A stretch of DNA of 5,953 nt, taken from assembly GCA_947624465.1 (NCBI GenBank), contig CANQKJ010000137.1, forward strand, positions 1-5,953. Direction: 5' to 3'. The translations under genes were made by a program, and so were the position numbers. Shown here piece by piece: positions 1 through 5,599 of this stretch (the stretch's first letter is position 1; each line of letters starts with the position of its first letter). The notes under the pieces are model-generated. The model did not search any database. It was not told the DNA's origin and worked only from the letters and a program-made list of their open reading frames with translations. The DNA is from an uncultured Oscillospiraceae bacterium. Lineage in GTDB: Bacteria; Bacillota; Clostridia; Oscillospirales; Oscillospiraceae.

Positions 1-754
1 CACCGATTACACCACCGGCAGCGAGTTCGACCACATCGTGGAGGAATACGGCCTCACTGAGACCTCCTGCCTGGACCACGTCTCCCGCGTGGGTTCCCTG
101 ATCAACTCCTCCTATGTATATCATGACAAGCTGATGGAGCTGAAGGAGGGCGAGGGCGCCGTGGTGGAGGCCACCAGCGGCTACTACGTGGTGTTCCTCC
201 ACAGCCGCGCCCTGGACACCTCCTCCACCCGCAACGTCCGCCACATCCTCATCAACGCCGAGACCACCACCGATGAGAACGGTTCCACCGCCGCCCCCAC
301 CGAGGAGGCCTGGAATGCGGCTCTGGCGGAGATCCAGGCCGTCAAGGCCAAGTTCGACGCCGGCGACAGGACCGAGGAGTCCTTCGCCTCCCTGGCCAAC
401 GAGTATTCCGACGACGCCGGTTCCAACGGCTCCGCGGTGGACCAGGGTTACGGCGAGGGCGGCCTGTATGAAGACGTGCAGAAGGGCCAGATGGTCGCCG
501 AGTTCAACGATTGGCTGTTCGACGACGCCCGCCAGCCCGGCGACGTGAGCGACCCCATCGCCCACGGCAGGGATGATGAATCCTCCAACTACTATGGCTA
601 CCACCTGATCTATTACGTGGGCGAGAGCGGCGAGACCGTCTGGGCAAACTCCGCAAAGAACGCCCTGATCGACACCGATATCGATGCCTGGCGCGCCGAT
701 ATGATCTCCAGGTATCCCGCCGCCACCAACAGCAACGCGAAACTGATCGGCTGA
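1..754 (+). CDS. Parvulin-type peptidyl-prolyl cis-trans isomerase (foldase), 5'-truncated
   Basis: The frame is open from the window edge (first full codon at 2) to a TGA at 752-754, giving 250 visible residues; the N-terminus, with any signal peptide or lipobox, lies outside. An internal GTG at 38 has no ribosome site and is not the start. A parvulin (rotamase) domain is visible: VRHILI (about residues 79-84), the FASLANEYSDD helix (about 128-138), GGLYEDV (about 153-159) and the closing GYHLIYY strand (about 199-205). Before it, a segment with GEGAVVEATSGYYVVF resembles the linker of SurA/PrsA-like clostridial foldases. About 25 extra residues sit between the HILI strand and the next helix. 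Members of this family catalyse proline isomerisation and help exported proteins fold outside the membrane. The gene ends at a hairpin and is convergent with the PAP2 gene. The family is secure; the substrate is unknown. Confidence 0.88.
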   Translation, partial: TDYTTGSEFDHIVEEYGLTETSCLDHVSRVGSLINSSYVYHDKLMELKEGEGAVVEATSGYYVVFLHSRALDTSSTRNVRHILINAETTTDENGSTAAPTEEAWNAALAEIQAVKAKFDAGDRTEESFASLANEYSDDAGSNGSAVDQGYGEGGLYEDVQKGQMVAEFNDWLFDDARQPGDVSDPIAHGRDDESSNYYGYHLIYYVGESGETVWANSAKNALIDTDIDAWRADMISRYPAATNSNAKLIG

Positions 755-782
755 TCGCCATCCTGAACCGAACCGCTTAAAT

Positions 783-813
783 GAGAGGGCCCGGCGCCGC
801 GCCGGACCCTCTC
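783..813. terminator. Hairpin terminator between convergent genes
   Basis: Arms 783-795 and 801-813 form a 13-position GC-rich stem with a 5-base loop (796-800). The single mismatch (C790/A806 on the + strand) becomes a G-U wobble in the - strand RNA, so the stem is fully paired for the PAP2 transcript. It sits 28 bases after the foldase stop and 2 bases beyond the PAP2 stop. T-rich tails are short on both sides (TCTCTT on +, ATTT on -). It most likely serves both genes, and better on the - strand. Confidence 0.72.
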
Positions 814-815
814 TC

Positions 816-1388
816 TTACTGTGCCCGCTTTTCGTTTTTCCACGCGGCGTACCGGCGGGTCACCGCTCTGACGATCAGCGCCCCCAGCAGCCCGCACAGG
901 GCGCCGATCACCGTGCCCGCGATCACGTCGGTGGGGAAATGGACCCCTACGTACAGCCTCGACAGCGCCATCACCGCGGCCGCCGCCAGCGCCAGCGCTT
1001 TGGCCCACCGCTGCGGCAGGACCATGGCCAGCGCCATGGCGAAGGCGAACGCGCAACAGGAGTGGCCCGACGGGAAGGAGTTGGGGTCGTGTTCCGCCAC
1101 CAGGGCGGTGAAGCCGGGGATGGTGATCCACGGCCTGGGCCGCATCACCAGGGGCTTGATGGTCAGATTGGTCACCAGCAGCCCCAGGAACATCCCCGCG
1201 CCGGCGGCGGCCCCCGCCTTCCGGGTGGCCCGGAACAGGAGCATCAGCGCGGCCAGGACGATGAACAGCAGCCCGTGGTTGCCCAGCTGGGTGTAGAACG
1301 ACAGGATGGGGGTCAGCACCGGGTTCCGCAGGTGCTCCGCGATCCACACCAGCGCCGACTCGTCCCAGTTCTGGATGACTTCCGGCAT
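816..1388 (-). CDS. PAP2-family membrane phosphatase (possible undecaprenyl diphosphate phosphatase)
   Basis: This 190-residue protein carries all three parts of the PAP2 phosphatase signature: K78-x6-R85-P86, P106-S107-G108-H109, and S143-R144-x5-H150-x3-D154, so it should be catalytically competent. About five membrane spans are visible (roughly 35-53, 58-76, 108-124, 128-146, 153-175), and the C-terminus is basic. The ATG at 1388 is chosen because AAGGAGG (1403 to 1397 on the - strand) lies 8 bases upstream; the frame stays open much further upstream, but that extension is antisense to a real gene. Short bacterial PAP2 proteins (BcrC, PgpB types) dephosphorylate undecaprenyl diphosphate, phosphatidylglycerol phosphate or related lipids. 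Next to cell wall polysaccharide genes, carrier-lipid recycling is the likeliest role, but this is inference; the substrate cannot be read from sequence. Confidence 0.88.
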   Translation of the reverse strand: MPEVIQNWDESALVWIAEHLRNPVLTPILSFYTQLGNHGLLFIVLAALMLLFRATRKAGAAAGAGMFLGLLVTNLTIKPLVMRPRPWITIPGFTALVAEHDPNSFPSGHSCCAFAFAMALAMVLPQRWAKALALAAAAVMALSRLYVGVHFPTDVIAGTVIGALCGLLGALIVRAVTRRYAAWKNEKRAQ

Positions 1389-1401
1389 ATTCTCTCCCTC
1401 C

Positions 1402-1430
1402 TTGACCATGGCGAAAAAACCATGTATAAT
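1402..1430 (+). promoter_or_regulatory. Sigma-A-type promoter for the glycosyltransferase/csaB operon
   Basis: TTGACC (1402-1407), a 17-base spacer and a perfect TATAAT (1425-1430) give a near-consensus housekeeping promoter, with transcription predicted to start near 1437, about 60 bases before the glycosyltransferase ATG. The -35 box abuts the Shine-Dalgarno of the divergent PAP2 gene (they share 1402-1403). Recognised by eye only. Confidence 0.75.
1407..1424. repeat. Short inverted repeat inside the promoter spacer
   Basis: CATGG (1407-1411) and CCATG (1420-1424) are 5-base inverted arms around an A-rich 8-base centre. They fill the spacer between the -35 and -10 boxes of the + promoter and also lie in the presumed 5' leader of the PAP2 transcript, just upstream of its ribosome site. 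It could be a repressor operator or a small RNA hairpin. The arms are short, so chance is possible. Confidence 0.35.
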
Positions 1431-1440
1431 AGACAGGACT

Positions 1441-1469
1441 ATTTTAAAGCATCCCCCGCGGAAACGCAA
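1441..1469 (-). promoter_or_regulatory. Candidate promoter for the PAP2 gene
   Basis: Read on the - strand: TTGCGT (1469 to 1464), a 17-base spacer and TAAAAT (1446 to 1441), with a predicted start near 1434, about 46 bases before the PAP2 ATG. Both boxes are one or two bases from consensus and the spacing is ideal. It faces the + promoter at 1402-1430, with the two -10 boxes only 10 bases apart. Confidence 0.55.
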
Positions 1470-1496
1470 GTGTTTTGAAAGGTGGGGCCAAAAATC

Positions 1497-2552
1497 ATGA
1501 AGCGGATCGCCATTTTCCAGTCCGACCTGAGGGTGGGCGGCATCCAAAAGGCGCTGGTCAACATCCTCAACGAACTCGATTACAGCCGGTGCGCGGTGGA
1601 CGTCTACCTGTTCGACCGGGAGTGCTTCTTCGAACTGCCCCGGCACGAAAACCTCACCATCCGGTTCCTCCCCCCCATGCCTCCCTTCGTCCGTCTGCTG
1701 TATTTCGGACTGGCCCTGGCCGTGACCGGGGACGTCACCGGCGGCAAAGAGTACGACGTGGCGGTGGACTTCAACAGCTACCGGCAGGAGTGCTCTGTGG
1801 GCGCGGTGAAGGCCAACGCCAAAAAGCGGGTCATGTGGGTCCACAACGATGTGGAGATCAAGCTGGCCAACGAACCCAAATACCGGATCCTCTGGCACTT
1901 CTTCAAGGGCAAGTTCAAGCGGTTCGACGCGTTCGCCGCCGTCTCCCCCGGCATCATCGACGGCTTCCGCCGCAGGGCCGGCGTGGGGGACAAGCCCATC
2001 GCCGCCATCCCAAACCACATCGACACCGGGGAGATCTTCCGCAAGGCGAAGCTGCCCGTGGACTTCACCGTGGACGAGAGCCTCCTGAACCTCTGCTCGG
2101 TGGGCCGCATCTGCCACCAGAAGGGCTACGATCTGCTGATGCCGGAGCTGGCCAGGCTCCGGGACGCCGGCAGGCCCTTCCACTTCTACCTGATCGGGGA
2201 CGGCCCCGACCGCCAGGCCCTGGAGGGACAGATCGCCTCCCTGGGACTGACGGACCGCGTCACTCTGCTGGGCAACCAGGCCAATCCGTTCCCCTACATG
2301 GACAAAATGGACGGCTTCGTGCTCACCTCCCGGTACGAGGGGCAGGGCATGGTCATCTGGGAGGCCAAGGCCCTGGGCCTGCCCCTGTACATCTCCAAAA
2401 ACCTGGAGGCCTACAACCCCGGCATCCGGGGATACGACGACATCGGCGCCGCCCTGCTGGCCGCGGAAAAACCCGCCGGGAAGACCTACGACGATCTCTC
2501 CGCCTATAACGCCGCCATTTCCCGCGGCCTCCGCGACCTGCTGGAGCTGTGA
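1497..2552 (+). CDS. GT4-type glycosyltransferase, cell wall polysaccharide synthesis
   Basis: This 351-residue cytoplasmic-type protein has the two-lobed GT-B plan. The N-terminal lobe starts with IAIFQSDLRVGGIQKAL (about 4-20), the glycine loop typical of GT4 enzymes. The C-terminal lobe has IPNHID (171-176), SVGRICHQKGYDLL (201-214), YLIGDGPDR (231-239) and the donor-binding SRYEGQGMVIWEAKALGLPL block (278-297) with the E281-x7-E289 pair. GT4 enzymes are retaining transferases that use nucleotide sugars. The ATG at 1497 is preferred over an in-frame GTG at 1482, because GGTGGGG (1481-1487) is the ribosome site and lies 9 bases upstream of the ATG. It has its own strong promoter and is followed 28 bases later by csaB, so it probably adds a sugar to a secondary cell wall polysaccharide or its lipid-linked unit. 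Donor and acceptor are not predictable. Confidence 0.88.
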   Translation: MKRIAIFQSDLRVGGIQKALVNILNELDYSRCAVDVYLFDRECFFELPRHENLTIRFLPPMPPFVRLLYFGLALAVTGDVTGGKEYDVAVDFNSYRQECSVGAVKANAKKRVMWVHNDVEIKLANEPKYRILWHFFKGKFKRFDAFAAVSPGIIDGFRRRAGVGDKPIAAIPNHIDTGEIFRKAKLPVDFTVDESLLNLCSVGRICHQKGYDLLMPELARLRDAGRPFHFYLIGDGPDRQALEGQIASLGLTDRVTLLGNQANPFPYMDKMDGFVLTSRYEGQGMVIWEAKALGLPLYISKNLEAYNPGIRGYDDIGAALLAAEKPAGKTYDDLSAYNAAISRGLRDLLEL

Positions 2553-2580
2553 ACGCGCTCCGTTTTGGAGGTGAACTCTC

Positions 2581-3693
2581 ATGAGCGATAAAAACAAGCG
2601 CCGGGGCGTGGTCATCTGCGGCGCCTACGGCCTGGGCGACGCCGGGGACGAGGCCATCCTGGAAGCTATCCTGGCCGAGGTGCGCGCCATCGCGCCAGAA
2701 GAGCCCATCACCGTGCTGTCTCGGGATCCGGCCGGGACGGCCGCCTGTCACGGCGTACACGCGGTCCATATGTTCAACCTTCCCGGCCTGCTGAAGGCCA
2801 TGGGCGGCGCGCGGCTCTATCTGAACGGCGGCGGCTCCCTCATCCAGGACGTGACCTCCCGCCGCTCCCTGTGGTACTATCTGTTCACCCTGGCCGCCGC
2901 CAGGCGGCTGGGCTGCCGGGTGATGATGTACGGCTGCGGCATCGGCCCGGTCAACTCCCCCGACGGGAAAAAGCTGGCGGCCCGCGTGATCTCCAAAAAC
3001 GTGGACGCCATCACCCTGCGGGACCGGAACTCCATCGACACCCTGCGGGAGCTGGGCGTCGCCGGCCCGGAGATCGTGCTGGCCGCCGACCCCGCCCTCA
3101 CCCTCCCCGCCGCCCCCCGGGAGACGGCCGACGCCTTTCTGGCGGCCGCCGGCCTGGAGCCGGGGCGCCGCTGTCTGGGGATCACCGTCCGGCTCTGGCC
3201 GGGCTTTGAGGAAAAGGCCGCCGCCTTTGCCGCCGCCGCCGACTTCGCCTGGGAGGAGCTGGGCCTCACCCCCGTGTTCCTCCCCATCGTGGAGAGCACG
3301 GACACCAGAGCCGCCAAAATGGCGGCCTCCTACATCCAAAAGGCCCCTTACGCCATCCTCCCCTCCTGCGGCAGCACCGCGGAGACCATCTCCCTCTTCG
3401 CCCGGATGGAGATCGTGCTGTCTATGCGGCTCCACGCCCTGATCTTCGCCGCCGGACACGGTGTGCCCCTGGTGGGGGCGGTGTACGACCCTAAGGTCAG
3501 CGCCTTTTTGGACGAGCTGGAGGAGGACCTCCACATCCCCTTCGACCAGGTGAGCGCCGAAACGCTCACCGGCCTGCTCCGCGCCGCCGGCCGGCGCTCC
3601 GGCGACCGGGCCGCCCGGGAGTCCAGGACCGCGCGGCTCCTTCGGCTGGAGGCCAACAACAGCAGTACCCTGCGAAAGCTGCTGTCAGAATAA
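2581..3693 (+). CDS. csaB: Polysaccharide pyruvyl transferase CsaB
   Basis: This 370-residue protein matches the CsaB type of polysaccharide pyruvyl transferase in length and landmarks: the N-terminal GAYGLGDAGDEAIL loop (14-27), LNGGGSLIQDVTSRRSLWYY (81-100), GCGIGPV (118-124), ITLRDRNS (144-151), LAADPALTL (167-175), and the late SMRLHALIFAA helix (281-291) followed by VGAVYDPKVSAFL (298-310). CsaB transfers pyruvate from phosphoenolpyruvate to N-acetylmannosamine of secondary cell wall polysaccharide; the ketal is the ligand for SLH domains, so the enzyme underlies S-layer anchoring. GGAGGTG (2567-2573) sits 7 bases before the ATG. The loop reads G-D-A-G-D where many relatives I recall have G-N-x-G-D. 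The C-terminal tail (about 335-370) is Arg/Ala-rich and less conserved. No SLH protein is in the window, so the anchoring role is inferred from the family. Confidence 0.92.
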   Translation: MSDKNKRRGVVICGAYGLGDAGDEAILEAILAEVRAIAPEEPITVLSRDPAGTAACHGVHAVHMFNLPGLLKAMGGARLYLNGGGSLIQDVTSRRSLWYYLFTLAAARRLGCRVMMYGCGIGPVNSPDGKKLAARVISKNVDAITLRDRNSIDTLRELGVAGPEIVLAADPALTLPAAPRETADAFLAAAGLEPGRRCLGITVRLWPGFEEKAAAFAAAADFAWEELGLTPVFLPIVESTDTRAAKMAASYIQKAPYAILPSCGSTAETISLFARMEIVLSMRLHALIFAAGHGVPLVGAVYDPKVSAFLDELEEDLHIPFDQVSAETLTGLLRAAGRRSGDRAARESRTARLLRLEANNSSTLRKLLSE

Positions 3694-3707
3694 GATAGGA
3701 GGCGTCC

Positions 3708-4787
3708 ATGAAGCAGCTCCTCTGTCTCTCCCACACCCCCTGGCAGGCCCGGCCCGACCGCACCCAGCAGCTTCTCACCCGCTTCGGCGGCGTGGACATC
3801 CTGCTGTTCGAGCCCGCGCCCGGGCGGGGCCGGCCCAAGCCGGTACAGGGCCGCCGGGTGCGCCCCAACATCACGGTGTACGCCCTCCCCGCCCCTCTGC
3901 CCGCCGCCGGCGACCGCTCGGTCCTGGCCCGGCGCCGGCTGGAGAAATGCTCCCTGTTCATCCAGGAGACCATGGCGCGCCGCCGCCTCCGGGAGCCGGT
4001 GCTGTGGTGCAGCCACCCCTCCCACGCCCTCTTTCTGGACGAGCTGGCCTACCGGGGCCTGGTGTACGACTGCCATCGCCTCTGGGAGGACAAGTGGCTG
4101 GAGGCGGAGAGCGAGCTGGCCGCCCACGCCGATATGGTCTTCGCCGCCTCCCCCGCCCTGGCGGAGCGGCTCTCCCCCTGCAATCGGAACATCGCGGTGC
4201 TGCCCAACGGCGCCAATCCCCTGATCTTCAGCCAGGACGGTCTGCCCGTCCCCCCAGGCCTGGCCGCCCTGGAGGGCCGCCGCCTGCTGTGCCGGGTGGG
4301 GGATCTCACCGCCCGGACCGAGCTGTCCCCGCTGATCCACGCCGCCCAGCGCCGGCTGGACTGGCAGTTCCTCCTGGTGGGGCGGTACACCCGGTCGGCG
4401 GCGGACCGGCTGAAGGGCCTGGAGAACGTCCGTCTGCTGGGCCCCGTGGAGCCGCTGGACGTACCCGAGTACCTGGCCCCCTGCGACCTGCTGTTCGACC
4501 TGCTCCAGCGGGACCAGCGCCCCGCCGGGGTCGTCCCCATCCGGGTCTACGAATACCTGGCCTCCGGCAAGCCTATTGTGGTCATGGCCCAGCCTGGGCT
4601 GGACGAACCCTTCCCCGACGCGGTCTACACCGCCTATGACGACGAGGGCTTCCTCTACCGCTGCGGCCTGGCCCTCCGGGAGTCCCCCTCCCGCGCCCCC
4701 CTCCGCCGGGAGTACGCCCGCCGCACCGCCTGGCCCGTCCGGGCGGCGGAGGCCATGGAGCTGATGGAGACCGCCGGGTTATTTTGA
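3708..4787 (+). CDS. Glycosyltransferase, GT-B fold (TuaH-like)
   Basis: This 359-residue protein starts 14 bases after csaB, with AGGAGG (3697-3702) 5 bases before the ATG, so it is almost certainly cotranscribed. GT-B features are VYDCHRLWEDKW (119-130), the ADMVFAASPALAERL segment (141-155), VLPNGAN (164-170), a glycine/arginine-bearing strand VGDL (197-200) and FLLVGRY (221-227), then PIRVYEYLASGKPIVVM (277-293). The last block carries the second Glu of the usual E-x7-E pair (E282), while the first position is Gly274, a pattern I associate with TuaH-like teichuronic acid transferases. The N-terminal lobe is short and Arg/Pro-rich (about 36-80). It probably acts in the same surface-polysaccharide pathway as CsaB. 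The sugar donor is unknown, and assignment below the fold level is tentative. Confidence 0.82.
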   Translation: MKQLLCLSHTPWQARPDRTQQLLTRFGGVDILLFEPAPGRGRPKPVQGRRVRPNITVYALPAPLPAAGDRSVLARRRLEKCSLFIQETMARRRLREPVLWCSHPSHALFLDELAYRGLVYDCHRLWEDKWLEAESELAAHADMVFAASPALAERLSPCNRNIAVLPNGANPLIFSQDGLPVPPGLAALEGRRLLCRVGDLTARTELSPLIHAAQRRLDWQFLLVGRYTRSAADRLKGLENVRLLGPVEPLDVPEYLAPCDLLFDLLQRDQRPAGVVPIRVYEYLASGKPIVVMAQPGLDEPFPDAVYTAYDDEGFLYRCGLALRESPSRAPLRREYARRTAWPVRAAEAMELMETAGLF

Positions 4788-4816
4788 CAAATCCGCCGTT
4801 TTCGCCACGGTTTGTC
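4786..4816 (+). terminator. Hairpin at the end of the glycosyltransferase operon (weak terminator candidate)
   Basis: GACAAA (4786-4791) plus CCG (4793-4795) pair with CGG plus TTTGTC (4808-4816), a 9-pair stem with one bulged T (4792) and a 12-base loop. It begins within the stop codon of the upstream gene. No T run follows, so classical intrinsic termination is doubtful; it may protect the 3' end. A second imperfect stem, GGACTT (4827-4832) with AAGTCC (4852-4857), is followed by T5 at 4867-4871 and could be the real end signal. Confidence 0.3.
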
Positions 4817-4876
4817 CTTCCGGGGTGGACTTCCTTGTGAAAGCCTACGAAAAGTCCGCGGATCCGTTTTTCCCCC

Positions 4877-4905
4877 TTGATTTGCCCGGATTTTTTCGTT
4901 AGAAT
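4877..4905 (+). promoter_or_regulatory. Sigma-A-type promoter upstream of purE
   Basis: TTGATT (4877-4882), a 17-base T-rich spacer and TAGAAT (4900-4905) predict a start near 4912. That would give purE a leader of about 180 bases. No comparable promoter appears nearer to purE. The AT-rich spacer stands out against the GC-rich surroundings. Confidence 0.62.
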
Positions 4906-4936
4906 GGATACAGCAAACACAGAAGAGGTGCTGAAC

Positions 4937-5020
4937 ATGGGTGTCCGGGCTCTTCCGATCTTACGCTGTTTTCCCGGCCCCCTTGCGCCCAGACACTGCC
5001 CTTGTACCACCACAGGCTGA
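4937..5020 (+). CDS. Possible 27-residue leader peptide ORF
   Basis: An ATG at 4937 follows AGAGGTG (4924-4930) with 6-base spacing and opens a 27-codon frame (beginning MGVRALPILRCF) ending at TGA 5018-5020. It lies about 25 bases after the predicted transcription start and its stop falls inside the 5' arm of the hairpin at 5013-5041, the geometry expected if translation affects that hairpin. The peptide has three Cys and several Pro, Arg and Thr but no run of one amino acid, and resembles nothing I know. The adapter-like 13-mer lies within codons 5-9. So it may instead be the start of an unrelated gene truncated by an assembly joint, or a chance frame. Confidence 0.3.
   Translation: MGVRALPILRCFPGPLAPRHCPCTTTG
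4949..4961 (+). other. Exact 13-base match to the common Illumina adapter end
   Basis: GCTCTTCCGATCT occurs here exactly. It is the shared 3' end of the standard TruSeq-type read 1 and read 2 adapters (reverse complement of AGATCGGAAGAGC). The match does not extend: the preceding base is G, where the adapters have C or T. The chance of this 13-mer in about 12 kb of double-stranded positions is roughly 2 in 10,000. It may be an adapter remnant at a misjoin, or coincidence. Confidence 0.5.
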
Positions 5021-5050
5021 CCGCGTCCCGCGGCCAGCCTGCAAATTTTT
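5013..5050 (+). terminator. Candidate attenuator/terminator hairpin in the purE leader
   Basis: CAGGCTG (5013-5019) pairs with CAGCCTG (5035-5041), then an A/C mismatch, then CCGCG (5021-5025) pairs with CGCGG (5029-5033) around a TCC loop: 12 pairs, mostly GC. CAAA and then T5 (5046-5050) follow. It lies 42 bases before purE, on the far side of the only visible promoter, so it would stop transcription before the operon unless prevented. The T run starts 4 bases after the stem, which weakens it somewhat. Bacillus subtilis pur leaders are also known to use termination control, but by a different sequence. Confidence 0.5.
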
Positions 5051-5072
5051 GGGCGATTCGTCAGAAAAGCCC

Positions 5073-5089
5073 CTGAAAAGGAGTTTTTG
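5073..5089 (+). promoter_or_regulatory. purE ribosome binding region, near-copied at purC
   Basis: The 17 bases CTGAAAAGGAGTTTTTG end 2 bases before the purE ATG. The same block with one change (A to G) occurs at 5600-5616, also ending 2 bases before the purC ATG. The Shine-Dalgarno core is followed by T5 in both. The ribosome sites of csaB and the glycosyltransferases are not built this way. Confidence 0.6.
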
Positions 5090-5091
5090 CC

Positions 5092-5586
5092 ATGAAAAAA
5101 GTGGCCGTCATCATGGGTTCGGACAGCGATTGGCCCGTGGTCAAGGGCGCCTGCGCCCAGTTGAAGGAGTTCGGCGTCCCCTATGAGGCCCACATCCTCA
5201 GCGCCCACCGCACCCCGGCGGAGGCGGCCCAGTTCGCCAAAAGCGCCCGGGCCAACGGCTTCGGCGTGCTCATCTGCGCCGCCGGCATGGCCGCCCATCT
5301 GGCGGGCGCCTTCGCCGCCAACTCCACCCTGCCGGTGATCGGCGTCCCCATGCGGGGCGGCGCCGCGGACGGGCTGGACGCCCTGCTGTCCACGGTGCAG
5401 ATGCCCTCCGGCATCCCGGTGGCCACGGTGGCCATCAACGGGGCCAAAAACGCCGCCGTGCTGGCCGCCCAGATCCTGGCCGTGTCCGACGGCGAACTGG
5501 CCGCCAGGCTGGACGCCGCCCGGGCCAGAATGGCGGAGCAGATCGCCGAAAAGGAGGCAAAGCTCCGGGCGGAGCTGGCCGAATAA
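5092..5586 (+). CDS. purE: 5-(carboxyamino)imidazole ribonucleotide mutase PurE
   Basis: This 164-residue protein has the usual length and signature of Pur[14 protein letters not shown] (4-16) forming the phosphate-binding loop, the catalytic SAHRTP (37-42, H39), [13 protein letters not shown] (64-76), LPVIGVPM (80-87), and [20 protein letters not shown] (96-115) with NAA (120-122). PurE interconverts N5-carboxyaminoimidazole ribonucleotide and carboxyaminoimidazole ribonucleotide in de novo purine synthesis, in the cytoplasm as an octamer. The GSDSDW/SAHRTP pattern fits class I enzymes, which normally depend on PurK; no purK is visible here. AGMAAHLAG replaces the AGGAAHLPG of Escherichia coli-type enzymes, as in many Clostridia as far as I recall. 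AAGGAG (5078-5083) lies 8 bases upstream. purC follows after 32 bases, so both are probably one transcript. Confidence 0.96.
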   Translation: MKKVAVIMGSDSDWPVVKGACAQLKEFGVPYEAHILSAHRTPAEAAQFAKSARANGFGVLICAAGMAAHLAGAFAANSTLPVIGVPMRGGAADGLDALLSTVQMPSGIPVATVAINGAKNAAVLAAQILAVSDGELAARLDAARARMAEQIAEKEAKLRAELAE

Positions 5587-5599
5587 ACCGTAATTTAAA

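Larger units (their letters stand above)
4788..5091 (+). other. 304-base intergenic region between glycosyltransferase and purE
   Basis: No conventional gene is present. In order it holds: weak 3'-end stems (to 4871), a promoter (4877-4905), a ribosome site and a 27-codon ORF (4924-5020), an exact 13-base match to the shared end of Illumina adapters (4949-4961), a GC hairpin with a T run (5013-5050), and the purE ribosome site (AAGGAG, 5078-5083). I looked for purine, ZTP and PRPP riboswitch landmarks and saw none. Confidence 0.7.

Noticed and set aside
1482..1496. Earlier GTG start for the GT4 glycosyltransferase
   Set aside because: The GTG lies inside the ribosome binding sequence that serves the ATG at 1497, and the protein's first strand starts naturally at MKRIAIF.
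1475..2509. 344-codon + strand frame overlapping the GT4 gene in another phase
   Set aside because: Arg/Pro/Gly-rich shadow translation; the overlapping frame has clear GT4 motifs.
1389..2615. Upstream extension of the PAP2 frame on the - strand (would give a 599-residue protein)
   Set aside because: It is antisense to the glycosyltransferase gene, has Gly/Val/Asp/His-rich composition with no domain, and the real start at 1388 has an ideal ribosome site. High GC at third codon positions keeps antisense frames open.
2353..4340. Long - strand frames opposite csaB and the second glycosyltransferase (2353-3534 and 3348-4340)
   Set aside because: Low-complexity composition, no recognisable motifs, no convincing ribosome sites, and fully opposite well-supported genes.
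4784..4812. TTGACA at 4784-4789 as a promoter -35 box
   Set aside because: The bases 17 downstream (ACGGTT) are not a -10 box; the better promoter is at 4877-4905.
4906..5091. Purine, ZTP or PRPP riboswitch in the purE leader
   Set aside because: I could not find the conserved core elements of these classes; only the hairpin and leader ORF are supported. A covariance-model scan would settle it.
4941..5186. 81-codon GTG-started frame running from the purE leader into purE
   Set aside because: No suitable ribosome site for the GTG, and its second half is an out-of-frame reading of purE.
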